Source: Chrysochromulina tobinii (taxonomy: Eukaryota; Haptophyta; Prymnesiales; Chrysochromulinaceae). From it: a stretch of 38,872 bases of DNA. Made by a program: the position numbers and the translations under genes. The stretch's first letter is position 1, and the number at the start of each line of letters is the position of its first letter. The stretch lies in NCBI GenBank assembly GCA_001275005.1, contig JWZX01003296.1, positions 1 to 38,872 of the forward strand, written 5' to 3'. Below the pieces are notes generated by a model, which did not search any database, was not told where the DNA came from, and saw only the letters and a list, made by a program, of their open reading frames with translations. Below are positions 18,901 through 29,617 of this stretch, piece by piece.

Positions 18901-21694
18901 GTCCTCTGCAGGACGAGCATCAGACAGGGCATTGCGAAAAACGTGGACGCCTGATGTCAGGAAGTCGCGCAGGGAGTGGCGTTCAGCAGGTGTAGCCTCG
19001 ACGAGCCGTTGCTCTGCGAGGAGCGCCGACGTCCTACCTGATGCTGCGCTGTCCCGATCTGCTGCTGCATCTAAAGGCGTGGAGCGCAGCGCCTCTTGCA
19101 GCGCTTGAAGTGCCGACTCGACGCTCAGCAGCGGTGTACAAGCAACCAAGTCAGGGTGCATCGAGAGGGCCTCCGACTGATGCGCCTGGAGCCGATGCGT
19201 GTACCACTCCTGCACTGCCGGGTGGAGATACACACAGCCGAGCCGCTCCAGGCATCGTTGGAGAAGATCACTCGAGCCGTCCGGCACCTGCAGCATCGTT
19301 GTGTGGCCGAATGCGTGGGCAGTCCCGTCGGTGGAAGGGATCATCGGCCAGGAGTTGAACACGTCGGGGACAACACTCGCTGCATGATGGCGTGAAATAA
19401 AGGCCCACACGCGTGCGAGCTCCGCCGCGGAGCGTCCGTCCTCCACGTCGTCGTCATCTGCCAGTCGCTGATGCGTCTGGTGCTCCCAGTGTGCCGGTAG
19501 CACTAAGCGCGGCAGCAACTCCAGAGGCAACTTTGGCAGCAAGCTAAGCTTGCCACTGAAAGCATCGACGTCGACGAGCTCGTGCAAGTGGGCCCAGAGC
19601 AGAGAGGTAGGATGGACAGACATCACGAGGGCTGGCGTCAGGCGCAACATCAAGTCCTCGGCCGAGCACAACACGACGCAGATTGCGCTGGATGCGAAGC
19701 AGGTTCGGTTGCCGTTCCTCAACGAGATGAGAGGCAGCTGGCTCACCTCGTCGTGGATGCGGCGCGCTTGCTCCTTCTCCTCTGCTGAGGACGCCGAGGC
19801 TGGGTCGAGTGCTTCACTGCAAAGATCTGAAAGACAGTACTGAAGCAGCTCTTGGCACTGCGCATCGTTGAGCTCGCCCTCCCAGCCGCTGTGCAGGGTC
19901 ACAAGATGGTTGCGCACCACAGCAGGGGTGGCTTTTGCGATCGAGTTGGGGTTGGCGCCGCTCCGTGAGCTTGTGTGCACACAGGCGCTACGCAGCAGCA
20001 TCTCCACTCCGGGCGGCGGCTCGACGATCGGAAGCTCGAGGAGCATTAGCGTCGAGCGCAACTCATGGTCCATTTCGGCCGTGGGGAAGAACGCGGCGGT
20101 GGGTGCGATCCACTGTCCGGCGCCTTTGCCGCTCTCGAACCGAAGACATTTGCGCTCGAGCAGCAGCACGTACCTGTGGAAACGGGCGGCATGAAGGCGT
20201 GAGGGCAGAGCCCCTCGGGGGCTGGCTGCGTGAGGGTTCGTGATGCACGATGCGTTACAGCTCATCGACTAGCTGAGCCCAAGGCTCCGCTGGTCGAGCA
20301 TGCGGCCAGATCTCGTAATACTCCGACCAAGTGTTCGTGAGCTCTTGCGCCGCCTCGATCAAGGCCACGTAGCACGGTGCCACCACCGACGCTAACAGAG
20401 CCGCGTTCCAGTTGGCTTTGAGCAAGGCCAATCCGACGCCCGACGTGTCGGTCCAGACGTCGCGCCGGCTGGTGCTCAGTTCGAAGAAGCCATTGATGTG
20501 CACTGGCAGGCCTGTGTGCGGCGGCAGCGGAAGCGTGCAAGAGGGCCGGCCTCGTACTGCGAGCTCAATGCGCGACCGTTTGAAGCTCGGGCCAGCCCCC
20601 TCGAGCTGACGGGTAGGCTGCTGCAGTCGTGCGGCCACGCCACCCCATGGCAGCGGCCTGAGCCCACGGCTGAGCACGTCTTGATCCACGCTCATCTCCA
20701 GTGCTTTGCCGCCACCAAAGGCTTGCGCGACCAACCAGGTGTACGCCTCGCCTTCGGCGCTGCCGGCCTGGGACAGTCTCACGCTCAAATGATCCAAAAA
20801 GTGGTGCACGCCCAGCCGTGTGAGGTCCTGCGTGGCTCGTCTGTCCAGTAGCTCTCGTAAGTGGGCTCTCGGCATTGAATCGGCGGTTCCACAGGCGCAC
20901 GTCTTCTGCTTGGCGAGCAGCCGAGGCGCCGCCTCGCCGACCCGCCATTCATAGACTTCGACTGTGTGCACGCACTGCAGGAACAGGACGAGATCCGGCA
21001 GCGACTCCACGAACTTCTTGAGCAGATCGTCGGCGTCGCTCAGCGAGTACGGCCGCGGTGAGATGCCTTCACCAGCCGAGCCGCGAACGTGGGCCCTGGT
21101 GCGCAGCGGCAGCCGAAAGATGGTCCCGTTGAATTCTTTGGCCGGGTCGCAGCCAAAGATCCGCCATGGCGCGAATTGATCAGGCGCACTGTCGACGTGT
21201 CGCTGGTGGAGGTTGAAGCCAATGCCGGTGTCGCCGTTGGCGAGGTGCTTCTGGCTGGGGTCAAGGAACAAAAGACGCTTGCCAGTCAGAAGACCCGGGC
21301 AGTCGGTCACATGATAGCAGCTATTGAACCCCAGCCCAAACTTGCCAGTCTTGGTACGGCCGTCCGCATCATTTTTGAGCGAGTTGCCCACGCTCTGAAT
21401 GCTAGCGAGGTCCTTCTCGGTGAACCTTTCGTCGTTGTACGTGCAGATGGCTGGGCCCTGGAATGAAGCGAGGCGACCCTCGAGAAGTAGCTTGCGGTCC
21501 GGATGTTTTCGACGGTCGAGCATGACCTTGAAAGTGCTTGCGCCCGCATCGTCTGCATTTTGCACCATCTCTTTGAGTAGCCCATCCTCAGGGTAGTTGG
21601 CGAGACATTCGCGGAGGCGTGCGCAGAGGTCGACGCGCTGGCCAAACTGGAACATGTCCTCAAGAGGAGACTCGCGCCGAGCCCGCTGAGACAT
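12942..21694 (-). CDS. sacsin-like giant protein with GHKL ATPase repeats
   Basis: Exon 1 (21694-20259) begins MSQRARRESPLEDMFQFGQR and holds the first sacsin repeat: KEMVQNADDAGAS (the GHKL N-box), then GKFGLGFNSCYHVTD. An 85-nt intron joins VDEL to YVLLLERK in exon 2 (20173 on). Exon 2 is a single 7-kb frame: a Cys2His-type finger near 18823-18898 (CDHCDFV...H..C), a second sacsin repeat near 17240-16590 with degenerate ATP motifs (LQHADDSGA, LFRPGINSMYHLTD), a Cys-rich ribbon CMACCSTQ...CNNPRC (near 13540) and two IQ motifs (LQSAARRYLSRR, LQAAARGFLACRL; 13200-13310). Sacsin relatives act as Hsp90-like chaperones. Near 13085 the sensible frame shifts by one base and ends at a TGA (12944-12942); without the shift the frame ends at 12949. 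Confidence 0.85.
20174..20258 (-). other. intron of the sacsin-like gene
   Basis: Donor GTAACG (20258), acceptor TTTCCACAG (ending 20174), 85 nt, phase 2. Splicing makes CT+G = Leu and gives VDEL-YVLLLERK, bridging two frames that otherwise end or start within it. Confidence 0.85.
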
Positions 21695-21934
21695 GGTTCG
21701 CCGCGCTCGTGCCCTTGGCGCGGCGAGCCGGAGGGACGGCGAGGGACGCCGGGACGGCGCGTTTACGCGCGGGCGGGCGGGCGGCTCTTCTGATGTCGTG
21801 CAGAATGTTCCGCAAAAAGCAACAAGTTTTCTTGCTTGCTTGTGTCCAGCTGTTGTCTTTCATAGGCGCCGTGCCGGTGTGAAACCCGGTTTCGGCCGCG
21901 CTCTCGGTTCAAGCTGCCGAAGCCGCAGTCAAAC
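21695..21934. promoter_or_regulatory. divergent intergenic region sacsin-like / TBC
   Basis: 240 bp between two divergent start codons, with GC-rich GGACGGCGAGGGACGCCGGGACGG repeats near 21731-21760. Probably a shared bidirectional promoter. Confidence 0.4.
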
Positions 21935-24900
21935 ATGTCACTCAACGTGACGGGCGAGGACGACCGCACTGAGTTGACTGCAGAGCAAGAGAGTGACCTC
22001 GCGCCCATCGAAAAACGATGGGTGCAGCTCGCCAAGACGGCTGGCCGTGGGGAATCTGAGAGCACACTGCGCAGCCTCCTCCGGACTGGCGTGCCGCCTG
22101 CGCTCCGCTCGCGGGTGTGGATGGCGTTCTCCGGGGCGGCGGCCGAAGTGCAGCCCGGTATGTACGAGCAGCTTCTGGCCGGGAAGAACAGCACGCGCCG
22201 CACGACCAATGAGACGCAGATCGAGCTCGATATTCCCCGCAGCGGCATACTCGACGAGGCCACGCAAAATCGTCTGCGTCGCGTCCTGCGCGCCTTCGCG
22301 GCGTTCCGGCCGAGCTGCGGGTACGTGCAGGGTCAGAATTTCATCGCGGCAGGGCTGCTCCGCGTGATGCACGAGGAGGACGCCTTCTGGCTCCTCGCCA
22401 TCATCGTCGAGGCTTACTTGCCCGACCATTTCACCCAGCACATGATCGGCTCGCTCGTCGACTCCCAGGTGCTCGCCGAGCTTCTGGCGAAGCGGATGCC
22501 CGATGTGGCGGCCAAGCTGGCGGCTCTCGAGGTGCCGGTGCAGCTGCTCGTGATGCGTTGGTTCCTCAGCCTCTGGGCGAATGTGCTCCCCGTGCCCACC
22601 CTTCTGCGCGTATACGATCTCCTCTTCGTGCTTGGGCCGCACGTGATGCCCCTGGTGGGGCTCGCATGCTTCCACGTGATGCGGCCGACCATCCTCGCGG
22701 CGAAGCATGCGGACGAGCTGTCGGCCTCTCATGCGTTGCAGCCGCTGCGCGAGGCGCCACCCGATCAGATCGTGAGCGCCATCCTGAGCGCCATCGTCAC
22801 ACAGGGTGGGGAGCCTCTCAAGCCTTCCACACTCGAAAAGCTCCGAGCCAAGGCGCGTCAGGCGCTCCTCCCGCCGCCTGCGCTTGCCCTCGCCGCCGCC
22901 GAGGCTTCCGCCGCCGCCGCCGCCGCCGCCGCCTCCGCCGCCGCCTTCGCTAACCCCTCAGCCGCCTCCGCTGGCGCACCTCGCCCACGATCTCGCGCAG
23001 TCGAGATACGATCTCGCTCAGTCGAGATACGCGAATCTCTCGTCGCCTCGACTCGCGTCGTTCTGAGCGCTTCGACTCGGTTTGGAGCGTCGATGAGCCT
23101 CGGTCCTCGAAGTGCGAGCGCCGTGTCGAGCGCGCCCGATCCCCCGGAGGTTGTGATGAGATCGCGCGAGATTGTGATGAGATCGCCCGATCCGCCGGAG
23201 GTTGGCACCGAGCGCCGTGTCGAGCGCGACCTGGGAGCTGATACGAAAGGCGCCAGTGCTGGTGCGGAGGCGGGCAGGGATGTGCAGCGGTATGCCATCG
23301 GAGCGCGTGTGATGGTCAAACGGAGCGATGGCAGCGAGTCGGCGGCGGCCATCGTGCAGTTCGATGCAGCGACGAGCCTGTACACGGTGAGGCTCGCTGG
23401 CGGCCTGAAGCAGAAGCGTGCGTGTGAGGCGGACCTGCGCACGGAGCCGGGCGAATCGGCGGCGACGGAGGCGGCAACGGAGATGGCGACGGAGGTGGCT
23501 GGGGAGCATTGTAACGCCCTCCGACCGTGCTCCCATAAGCGGACACTATCTGAGGGGGCGCCCAAGCCTCGGCACGCCCTCCACCGGCGCTCCAATTCCA
23601 CTGCCAATGCTCGCTCGCACAACCCGATGATCTCGAGACCCGATCCTACCGGTGCCGACCCTATGAGCCGAGATATCAGCCGAGATATGAGCCGAGTTGC
23701 GCCTCCCGCCGAGAGGAACGAAGCGATTGAGGATTCCTCCGCGTCGACGGCGTTGGCGGTACCCGCGTTGCCGCGGGCGCGGGTCCGCTCGTCCACCCGC
23801 ACAGTAGCAGTGCCTCTACTCTATCCGATTCCGGCCTCGCCTTCCGGTGCCACCTGCCTAATTAGGGCGGCCTCGGCCCAAGGTGCCACCCAGACCGTTG
23901 AGTCGCCAGCGCTGCTGGAGACGACGAAGAGCGTATGCTCGGAGACGGTGAAGCGCGCGCGCCTTGGTGCGCACGAGGGCTCCGACCAAAAGGGCTCCGA
24001 TCCCACCACCGCCCCCACCGATTGGGGAGTTGCTGTTCGTGCACGGCTCGAAGAGAAGCGTCGCGCAAAAGAGGCGGCCTTGGCGGCCGAGAGCGAGGTG
24101 CGGCGCACGATGCAGCCTCAGGGGCTCCTCTACAAGGAGGTGAACACCGAGGCACTCGAGCGCGCGATCGCGAGCGCGCGGGCCCGCGATGTGAATGCGG
24201 CGCTGCTCAACGAAGCGCAGGCGGCGCTCGATCATAAGCTGGCGGCTCGGCTGGTGCAGCGCGCGCTCTCGCACGCAATGGAGGACGTCACCAAGGAGCA
24301 AAAGGCGCAGGCGCGAGCGGCCAAACAATTCGCCGACGAGGCAGCAGCGGAGGAGCGACGAGTCCGCGAGGCGATGCAGCCGCGCCTCTTTGGTCGCGGC
24401 ATCGATCTGATGGCGCTCGAGAGGGCGCTCGAGCGTGGACGCTCTCAAGAGGATCATAAGAAGGTGGATGCGACGCTCTTGGCCAAGGCCCAGCTGGTAC
24501 TGGATCAGGGCCTCGCCGCCTTGCTCGCGCAGCGCGCGTGCGTGTGGGAGGCCCAACGGGCCGATGCTGAGGAGAAGGCGGCGGCCAAGAAGGCGGAGGC
24601 GGAGGAGAAGGCGGCAGCTAAGAAGGCGGAGGCGGAGGAGAAGGCGGCGGCCAAGGAGGCGGCAGCCAAGGAGGCGGCAGCTAAGAAGGCGGCGGCAGCC
24701 GAGAAGTCGGCGGCAGAGAGGGCGGCGGCCGAGAAGGCGGCGGCCGAGGAGGCGGCGGCCGAGAGGGCGGCGGCCGAGAAGGCGGCGGCCGAGAAGGTGG
24801 CGGCCGAGAAGGCGGCAGCCGAGAAGGCTACGTGTCTGCAGCCCCCCTCGTCTCCTGATGGCCAAGCTGATCCCCAAGGTGTGATCAGCTCCCCGAATGG

Positions 24901-25033
24901 CGGCAAGAAGAGTGGACTCGCGCGAGAGCACGACGGCTGCACTAGCGCGTGGCGAGCGGCAGAGGCGACCACGCGTACTCAACTGCTGCAATTACTCCAG
25001 GCCGCGGATGAGGCCGCCTCGCCCGCCTCATAG
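21935..25033 (+). CDS. TBC-domain Rab GTPase-activating protein with repetitive C-terminus
   Basis: 1032 residues in one exon. The TBC domain (about 45-300) contains the dual-finger catalytic residues: IELDIPRSG (Arg finger) and [15 protein letters not shown] (Gln finger), so it should stimulate GTP hydrolysis on a Rab. A Pro/Ala/Ser-rich linker follows, with repeats such as [16 protein letters not shown]. Around 450-505 is a Tudor-like stretch, [14 protein letters not shown]...[12 protein letters not shown]. Two homologous ~110-residue repeats come next ([20 protein letters not shown] and [19 protein letters not shown]), each with a helical ALL.EAQ..LD stretch. A Lys/Glu/Ala-rich segment (about 880-970), made of AAAEKAAAE-type units, is probably a long single helix. 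The ATG at 21935 is the first in frame. Confidence 0.9.
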   Translation: MSLNVTGEDDRTELTAEQESDLAPIEKRWVQLAKTAGRGESESTLRSLLRTGVPPALRSRVWMAFSGAAAEVQPGMYEQLLAGKNSTRRTTNETQIELDIPRSGILDEATQNRLRRVLRAFAAFRPSCGYVQGQNFIAAGLLRVMHEEDAFWLLAIIVEAYLPDHFTQHMIGSLVDSQVLAELLAKRMPDVAAKLAALEVPVQLLVMRWFLSLWANVLPVPTLLRVYDLLFVLGPHVMPLVGLACFHVMRPTILAAKHADELSASHALQPLREAPPDQIVSAILSAIVTQGGEPLKPSTLEKLRAKARQALLPPPALALAAAEASAAAAAAAASAAAFANPSAASAGAPRPRSRAVEIRSRSVEIRESLVASTRVVLSASTRFGASMSLGPRSASAVSSAPDPPEVVMRSREIVMRSPDPPEVGTERRVERDLGADTKGASAGAEAGRDVQRYAIGARVMVKRSDGSESAAAIVQFDAATSLYTVRLAGGLKQKRACEADLRTEPGESAATEAATEMATEVAGEHCNALRPCSHKRTLSEGAPKPRHALHRRSNSTANARSHNPMISRPDPTGADPMSRDISRDMSRVAPPAERNEAIEDSSASTALAVPALPRARVRSSTRTVAVPLLYPIPASPSGATCLIRAASAQGATQTVESPALLETTKSVCSETVKRARLGAHEGSDQKGSDPTTAPTDWGVAVRARLEEKRRAKEAALAAESEVRRTMQPQGLLYKEVNTEALERAIASARARDVNAALLNEAQAALDHKLAARLVQRALSHAMEDVTKEQKAQARAAKQFADEAAAEERRVREAMQPRLFGRGIDLMALERALERGRSQEDHKKVDATLLAKAQLVLDQGLAALLAQRACVWEAQRADAEEKAAAKKAEAEEKAAAKKAEAEEKAAAKEAAAKEAAAKKAAAAEKSAAERAAAEKAAAEEAAAERAAAEKAAAEKVAAEKAAAEKATCLQPPSSPDGQADPQGVISSPNGGKKSGLAREHDGCTSAWRAAEATTRTQLLQLLQAADEAASPAS
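24570..24835 (+). repeat. purine-rich short repeat encoding Ala/Glu/Lys helix
   Basis: Units like GCGGCGGCCGAGAAG and GCGGAGGCGGAGGAG repeat many times in frame inside the TBC gene. They are coding and in phase, giving [11 protein letters not shown] and AAAEKAAAE. Confidence 0.85.
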
Positions 25034-25771
25034 GTAGCGGACGCCTCAGTTGATAGGTAGTGGAGAGGATTGGATAGCCTGTGCTGCCAACCGCCCTATC
25101 CTCGCCACGGCAGAATGGGTGCCTACCGGCGCCGCGCCGCCGATGACATTCGCAACGACCCTTCCGCGCGCGCCGATCCCGCGAACGATCCAACGCTGTC
25201 AACTCGTATGGACTATCGACTTGGCGCCAGTTATCAGTCGCGCGCGGCGCATGTGTAGTTTCAGGTCTCAGGCTGTGGAAGCACGACCATGGAGATGGAC
25301 CGCGCGACGACCGACCGAGTCGGTCGAGGTAACGGGTCTATCCGAGAACCGCCTTGGGGCGCGCGACCGAACCGCGCTCGGGCGGGGCTAATCGGTCGGA
25401 TCGCGTGTGGAAAACCGGTCTGTGGACATTAACTGCGTGGACGGTCCGTGGACGATCCGATCACTTACACGCTTTGGAGTTTCGGGTACGGAGGTACGCT
25501 GAAACGCTTCCCCGTTCCTTCCTGCGATCGGTCGCGTCCCGGCCCGTCCAGCTCCAGGCATTTATAGATACAAGCCCACCGGGCACCGGCTGACGATGCC
25601 AGGTTAAGAACACATGAATATGCGCGGCACAGCCACACTGGGGCTGGCGTCCGTTGTCTGGCTTTTGTTGTCTACTCAGTGACGACCGAGTGAGACGGCC
25701 GCTCCGGAACGGCTTGCGCTTGGTGCCCGGTCGCAGCGTGCGGCGCTCCTGCGTACTTAGCGACACGTGGC
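25034..25771. other. convergent intergenic region TBC / ARP4
   Basis: 738 bp where two 3' ends face each other. No coding frame or repeat that I can support. Confidence 0.45.
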
Positions 25772-27180
25772 TCAGGGACACTTTTTATGGATAGCTGAGG
25801 CGCCGTGCTCGTCATACTCCTGCTTGGACATCCAGAGCTGCTGGAAGGAGCCGAGCGACGCCAGGATCGAGCCTCCGATCCAAACGGCAAACCGACGCTC
25901 CTGGGGAGTCTGCGGCGCGATGATCTTGACCTTCATCGAGATCTGGGGCACGAGCTCGTTGAGCCGGCCGTGGAGCCGCTCGGTGAGGCCGGGAGTGAGC
26001 GAGCAGCCGCCGCTCACGATGATCGAACCCCACAGCTCGCGCCGCACGTCCGTGTCGCAGCTGCGGATCGTCTCGGCCACGAGATCAGGCAGGGCCATGT
26101 AGCCGTCGGGCACCATCCCCTGGAGCTCGGCGGCTCCGGCGGCGATCGCGGCCGCGTCGGCACCCCCGCCTGGTTGGAGGCAGGGCGGCAGGCTCGAGCG
26201 TAGCAGGCTCGGCTCGAAGAGCACCTCTGGCACGTGCATGCGTTCCCAAGCGACGTCGAGCAGGGAATGGTCGGGGAGTTCCACGTCCCATTTGGAGGAG
26301 TCGAGGGGCACGGCGGGCGTGGGGGCGATCATCGCGCAGCGACAGGCAGACTCCTTGACGTCGCGGAAGAGCTGGAGCAGGTGGTACCGGTGGAAGGCTG
26401 GGTGTGTCCCCGGCGCGTCGATCGGCGAGTACATGAACTCTCCCGGGCCAACCTCCGATCGCTTGAGAGAGTATAGGGGCAGCAGCGGCTGCGGAGGCGT
26501 GCGCAGCTGCACCGAGCGCGCTACAAGCTCGGTGATCGCGTCGCCCGCAAAGTTGTGCCGGCGCACGGAGCGCGTGAGCGCGTACCCGTCGTGCACCGCC
26601 GTCGCCGATATGATGCCGCCACCGACGTCGAGCACGAGGGCCGTGCCGCGCCCGGAGGCAAAGGCCGCGAGCACTGCATTCTTCGAGAGGAAGGCGGCGG
26701 GCACGTCGAACTTCTCAAAGGCGAGCTCGCAGAGCTTCTCGCGCGCGGCGGCAGTGTTGTGCGACGGCTCCGTGAAGAGCACCGGATGCTCCGACGGCAC
26801 GCATGCCAGGCACGACTTGAACGTATGCTCGAGGATCGCCTCGCACGCGTCCCAGTCCTGCACGATGCCGTCCGAGAGCGGGCTGCTGATGCGCATACCG
26901 TCGACCCGATGGCAGAGCGCGTTTGTGCCGACACGGTACTCGGCTTTCGCGCCCGCCTCCTCGCCGCCCAGGATGCCGACCGAGGATGGCACCACGAACT
27001 TGGGGCAGTCCTCGCCCGCAAAGCCCGACTTGGTGCATGTCGAGCCGATGTCGATGACGATCGCGGAGACCTCGTCTGAGGAAGGAGAGAGACGCAACGC
27101 AGCGTGAGTGGCGTCTCTATCAGGCGGGCGCACGCGCGCGTCCTTCGAGCAGCACGCAGGGCCTCACCGCCTCCGTACAT
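25772..27180 (-). CDS. ARP4: actin-related protein 4 (BAF53/ACTL6-like)
   Basis: 438 residues in two exons. Exon 1 is only 13 nt (27180-27168: ATG TAC GGA GGC G), intron 27167-27076, exon 2 27075-25772. The joined start is MYGGDEVSAIVIDIGS, matching the YGGDEV start of animal BAF53 and fungal/plant ARP4. Other features are KSGFAGEDCPKFVVPSSVG, LDVGGGIISATAV (nucleotide binding), GSIIVSGGCSL, and the ending FAVWIGGSILASLGSFQQLW...KKCP, which is diagnostic of ARP4. The protein is a nuclear subunit shared by INO80, SWR1/NuA4 and BAF-type complexes. An internal Gly/Ala-rich insert (PGGGADAAAIAAGAAE) is a local feature. A longer frame starting at 27133 is rejected because it runs through the intron. 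Confidence 0.93.
27076..27167 (-). other. ARP4 intron 1
   Basis: Donor GTGAGG, acceptor CTCTCTCCTTCCTCAG with a long pyrimidine tract, 92 nt, phase 1. It separates the 13-nt first exon from the remainder. Confidence 0.85.
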
Positions 27181-27471
27181 GGTCACTCGATGGCGGCCTG
27201 ATCAGTCGCCTGCGCGCGCGTGCCTGCGGAGATAGCGACATGCAATCTGTCAGCGTAGCGAGAGAAGGCTGCAGGCGAGCCGTGTGGGAGAGTGGCGCAA
27301 TCGAACGCGCTGGAGTCTCTTCGCGGGCACTGCGCAAAGGGTGTGTGACATGCCAATGGGTGTGCAACACGGCGCGCATCGGCACGGCGCGATCTGGATT
27401 CTCATACGCGGACGAATGTACATGAATCGATTCGCGGACGATTTTTTTTCACAGAATTAATCTTGCGGGAA
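27181..27471. promoter_or_regulatory. divergent intergenic region ARP4 / unknown protein
   Basis: 291 bp between divergent start codons, with a T8 run at 27442-27449. No clear promoter box. Confidence 0.35.
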
Positions 27472-28400
27472 ATGGCAGGCCCTCTCATTAGCCTCTACAC
27501 ATCGATCGCGCTGCTGCATGCGCCGCTCTCCGTGCCGTCGTTATCGCGCTGCCCCGCCCCGCGCTGCGCCGAGGGAGATAGCCTCTTCTCGGCCTTCGCC
27601 AATCTTTTCAAGGAGGACCCGGACGCTGCCGCGCGCAAGGAGTGAGCGCCAGAGGATTCGCACCTCCGCCTCGGCTCCATGCCTCCGCCACTATACCGCC
27701 GCTAGCCTAGCTGCGCGCCGGCCCGCAGCGCCGCAGCCGCACCTCGTTTCCACGCGCGTGCTGTGTGCTCACCCGCGCCAACCTTTCGACGCTCCGCAAC
27801 CGTTCATCCGCAGGCAGCAGTTTCGCGAGCAGCAGGAGATCCTCGAGCGGCGGCGCAATCCAAAGGCGCGCGAAAAGTACCTAAGAGAGTCCGAGGAGAA
27901 CCGTAGGGTGGCAAGCCGCGAGGCCGCCGACCGCATCGGGTGGCAGCAGAACCCGTTTCAGGACCCGATCAAGGAGTGGAAGAAGCGCAAGGCCGACGAC
28001 AAGGTGAAGCCCCTCGGCTATGAGGATGTGCCCAAAGGCGGCATTCAGTTCCCGATGGCGTCGTTTGGCGTGGGCGGCGAGTTTGGCACCGGGGGCAAGT
28101 ATGACAGTGAGGCCATGCCGCCGAGGCCCGAACGCGCCCTCGTATGAGCCTGCGCTGCTGCGGCTCGCTCGCTCACCGTGTGCTACTATTTGCCGCCGCT
28201 GCTGCCCCGGGCTCGCAGACGGCGAGCGCTTTGACCTCCGGCTGCCGTACGTCGACCAAGGCTGGGTCGAGGGTGGCGATGCGGCTGAGGATGACGCGGA
28301 GAGCGTCGACTTTTTCGCCAATTTGCTCTCGGGCGGCAAGCTGCAGCGCGAGGCAGACGAGCGGCGGCGCAATCAGGGCAAGTCGAAGGGTAATAAGTAG
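27472..28400 (+). CDS. unknown protein, three exons, probable plastid leader
   Basis: Exons 27472-27641, 27814-28106 and 28219-28400 join without frame conflict into 214 residues. Exon 1 gives MAGPLISLYTSIALLHAPLS and RCAEGDSLFSAFANLFKED: a hydrophobic start, then a short Arg/Pro segment, suggesting a signal or plastid leader. Exon 2 is highly charged (REQQEILERRRNPKAREKYL) and then reads PKGGIQFPMASFGVGGEFGT. Exon 3 completes GGKYDNGERFDLRLPYVDQG and ends in a basic tail. The GERFDLRLPYVD-G block looks like a conserved core I associate with algal plastid proteins, but I cannot name a family. Introns: GTGAGC...CCGCAG (172 nt) and GTGAGG...CTCGCAG (112 nt). The exon 2 donor could instead be GTATGA at 28099, which does not keep frame. 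Confidence 0.7.
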
Positions 28401-28752
28401 CCTGAGTCTGCTCTGTGTAACGACCGTGCGAGATCGGGCCGGTGCTCCACACGTGTGATCACACTGGATAACTCGCGAGACGAGGCCACGGCTCCGAATG
28501 CGCGCGAGCGCGAGAGACGCGCGAGAGCTCCGAGTGCCGGCTCACCAGCGCAGCGCCTAAAAATAGCCACAGGTGCGCGAGGCCCCGCTCAGCAGTGTCG
28601 CCGGGATGGAGTGCCTCTCAACACTCCCTGCGCGGTCGTTCCATGCGGAGAATGAGCATGGAGGACGATAATATATTAACTACACGTCTACATAGGACGA
28701 GCACAGATGCGCTTATAAGGTTTGCAGTTTGCCTGTCATCTTTGCACAATCA
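28401..28752. other. convergent intergenic region
   Basis: 352 bp between two 3' ends, with an AT-rich patch (ATAATATATTAACTACACG, near 28669-28688). Nothing else seen. Confidence 0.4.
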
Positions 28753-29088
28753 TCATTGCGGTGTGAGGTAGCCCTCGTTATACGCCCAGAGCCCGGCGAT
28801 GACGGGCACTGCGATGGCGATGGCGCCGCCAATGGCGTAGATGGAGCTCTCGACGCGGCGGCTCGTGCCAAAGTCCTCTGTCGCGTCGACACCCGCAGCA
28901 GCACGCTTCTTGGCCATCCACTCCTCAAACTCCTTGTCCTCCTTCGACTTCATCATGAGGCCCGGACGCAGTGCCGCGGCAGGTCGGCCGACGGCCAGAG
29001 GCGAACGCTGAGCGCTCCCGACCACGAGCGACTGTGCGAGACACGGCAGCACGCACACGAGCAGCAAAGTGCGCAAAGACACCGACAT
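28753..29088 (-). CDS. small single-helix protein with plastid-type leader
   Basis: 111 residues from ATG 29088. It starts with a clear signal peptide, MSVSLRTLLLVCVLPCLAQS, followed by an Arg/Ala/Pro transit-like stretch to about residue 43 (PAAALRPGLMM). A charged segment KSKEDKEFEEWMAKKRAA follows, then one membrane helix, IYAIGGAIAIAVPVIAGLWA, and the short tail YNEGYLTPQ. This layout (one transmembrane helix near the C-terminus, small, bipartite leader) is typical of nucleus-encoded thylakoid subunits, but I cannot assign it. An upstream in-frame ATG at 29319 would add 77 residues without leader character and overlap the divergent gene, so it is rejected. Confidence 0.75.
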   Translation of the reverse strand: MSVSLRTLLLVCVLPCLAQSLVVGSAQRSPLAVGRPAAALRPGLMMKSKEDKEFEEWMAKKRAAAGVDATEDFGTSRRVESSIYAIGGAIAIAVPVIAGLWAYNEGYLTPQ

Positions 29089-29269
29089 GGGCTGTGAGCT
29101 ACAGCGAGATCGCGTTGACCAAACCCGCGCAACGAAACCGTAAAGTAACATGTCATCACGACACCCATGCTCCAAAGCGCCGAAGGGAAATGTATGCAGT
29201 GGTTGGACTTTCGGGGAAAAGCGAGCGGCCGAGCCAAAAGGACTCTCAAAGGGATACGGACGGGGCAAC
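29089..29269. promoter_or_regulatory. divergent intergenic region, 181 bp
   Basis: Separates the one-helix protein gene from the F-box-like gene; both promoters must fit here or overlap the genes. Confidence 0.35.
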
Positions 29270-29617
29270 ATGGCGACGACCGCCGTTGCTGCGCACTGCG
29301 TTGCCGCCTCGCCGTTCATTTGCTTTCAGCTGAATTTGCTCTGCTCACCACCGCGCCGTGCCACTCCGCCGAGGCCGACGTCCAGCCTCGGCGCGCTGCC
29401 GGTCGATTGCCTTGAGCTCATCGCAAAGGGCTGCTCTTCCGACCTAGGTCGCTTTGCTGCCGTGAGCAAGACGATGCGATCCGTGGCCAGCCCATCATCA
29501 GCACTCTGGAAAGAGGCTTACCAGGCAAAGCACGGCGACGACGCCGACCTGGACGTTCTCTCGAGCTCTCTGATGCGTGCGTGCGTGCTCCGGGAGCATC
29601 CACCAAAACAGATGTGA
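29270..29617 (+). CDS. F-box-like protein
   Basis: 115 residues from ATG 29270 (context CAACATGG). After a Pro/Arg-rich linker comes an F-box-like core, LGALPVDCLELIAKGCSSDL, then GRFAAVSKTMRSVASPSSALW and KEAYQAKHGDD: Leu-Pro start, Ala-Val-Ser-Lys helix and the Trp near the end match the F-box pattern. It would recruit substrates to an SCF ubiquitin ligase, but no substrate-binding domain is present in this short protein, so it may be a bare adaptor or an incomplete model. Frames upstream of the ATG are open but lack support. Confidence 0.65.
   Translation: MATTAVAAHCVAASPFICFQLNLLCSPPRRATPPRPTSSLGALPVDCLELIAKGCSSDLGRFAAVSKTMRSVASPSSALWKEAYQAKHGDDADLDVLSSSLMRACVLREHPPKQM

Noticed and set aside
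23858-24991. 377-codon frame rich in [10 protein letters not shown] opposite the TBC gene
   Set aside because: Mirror image of the coding Lys/Glu/Ala repeat.
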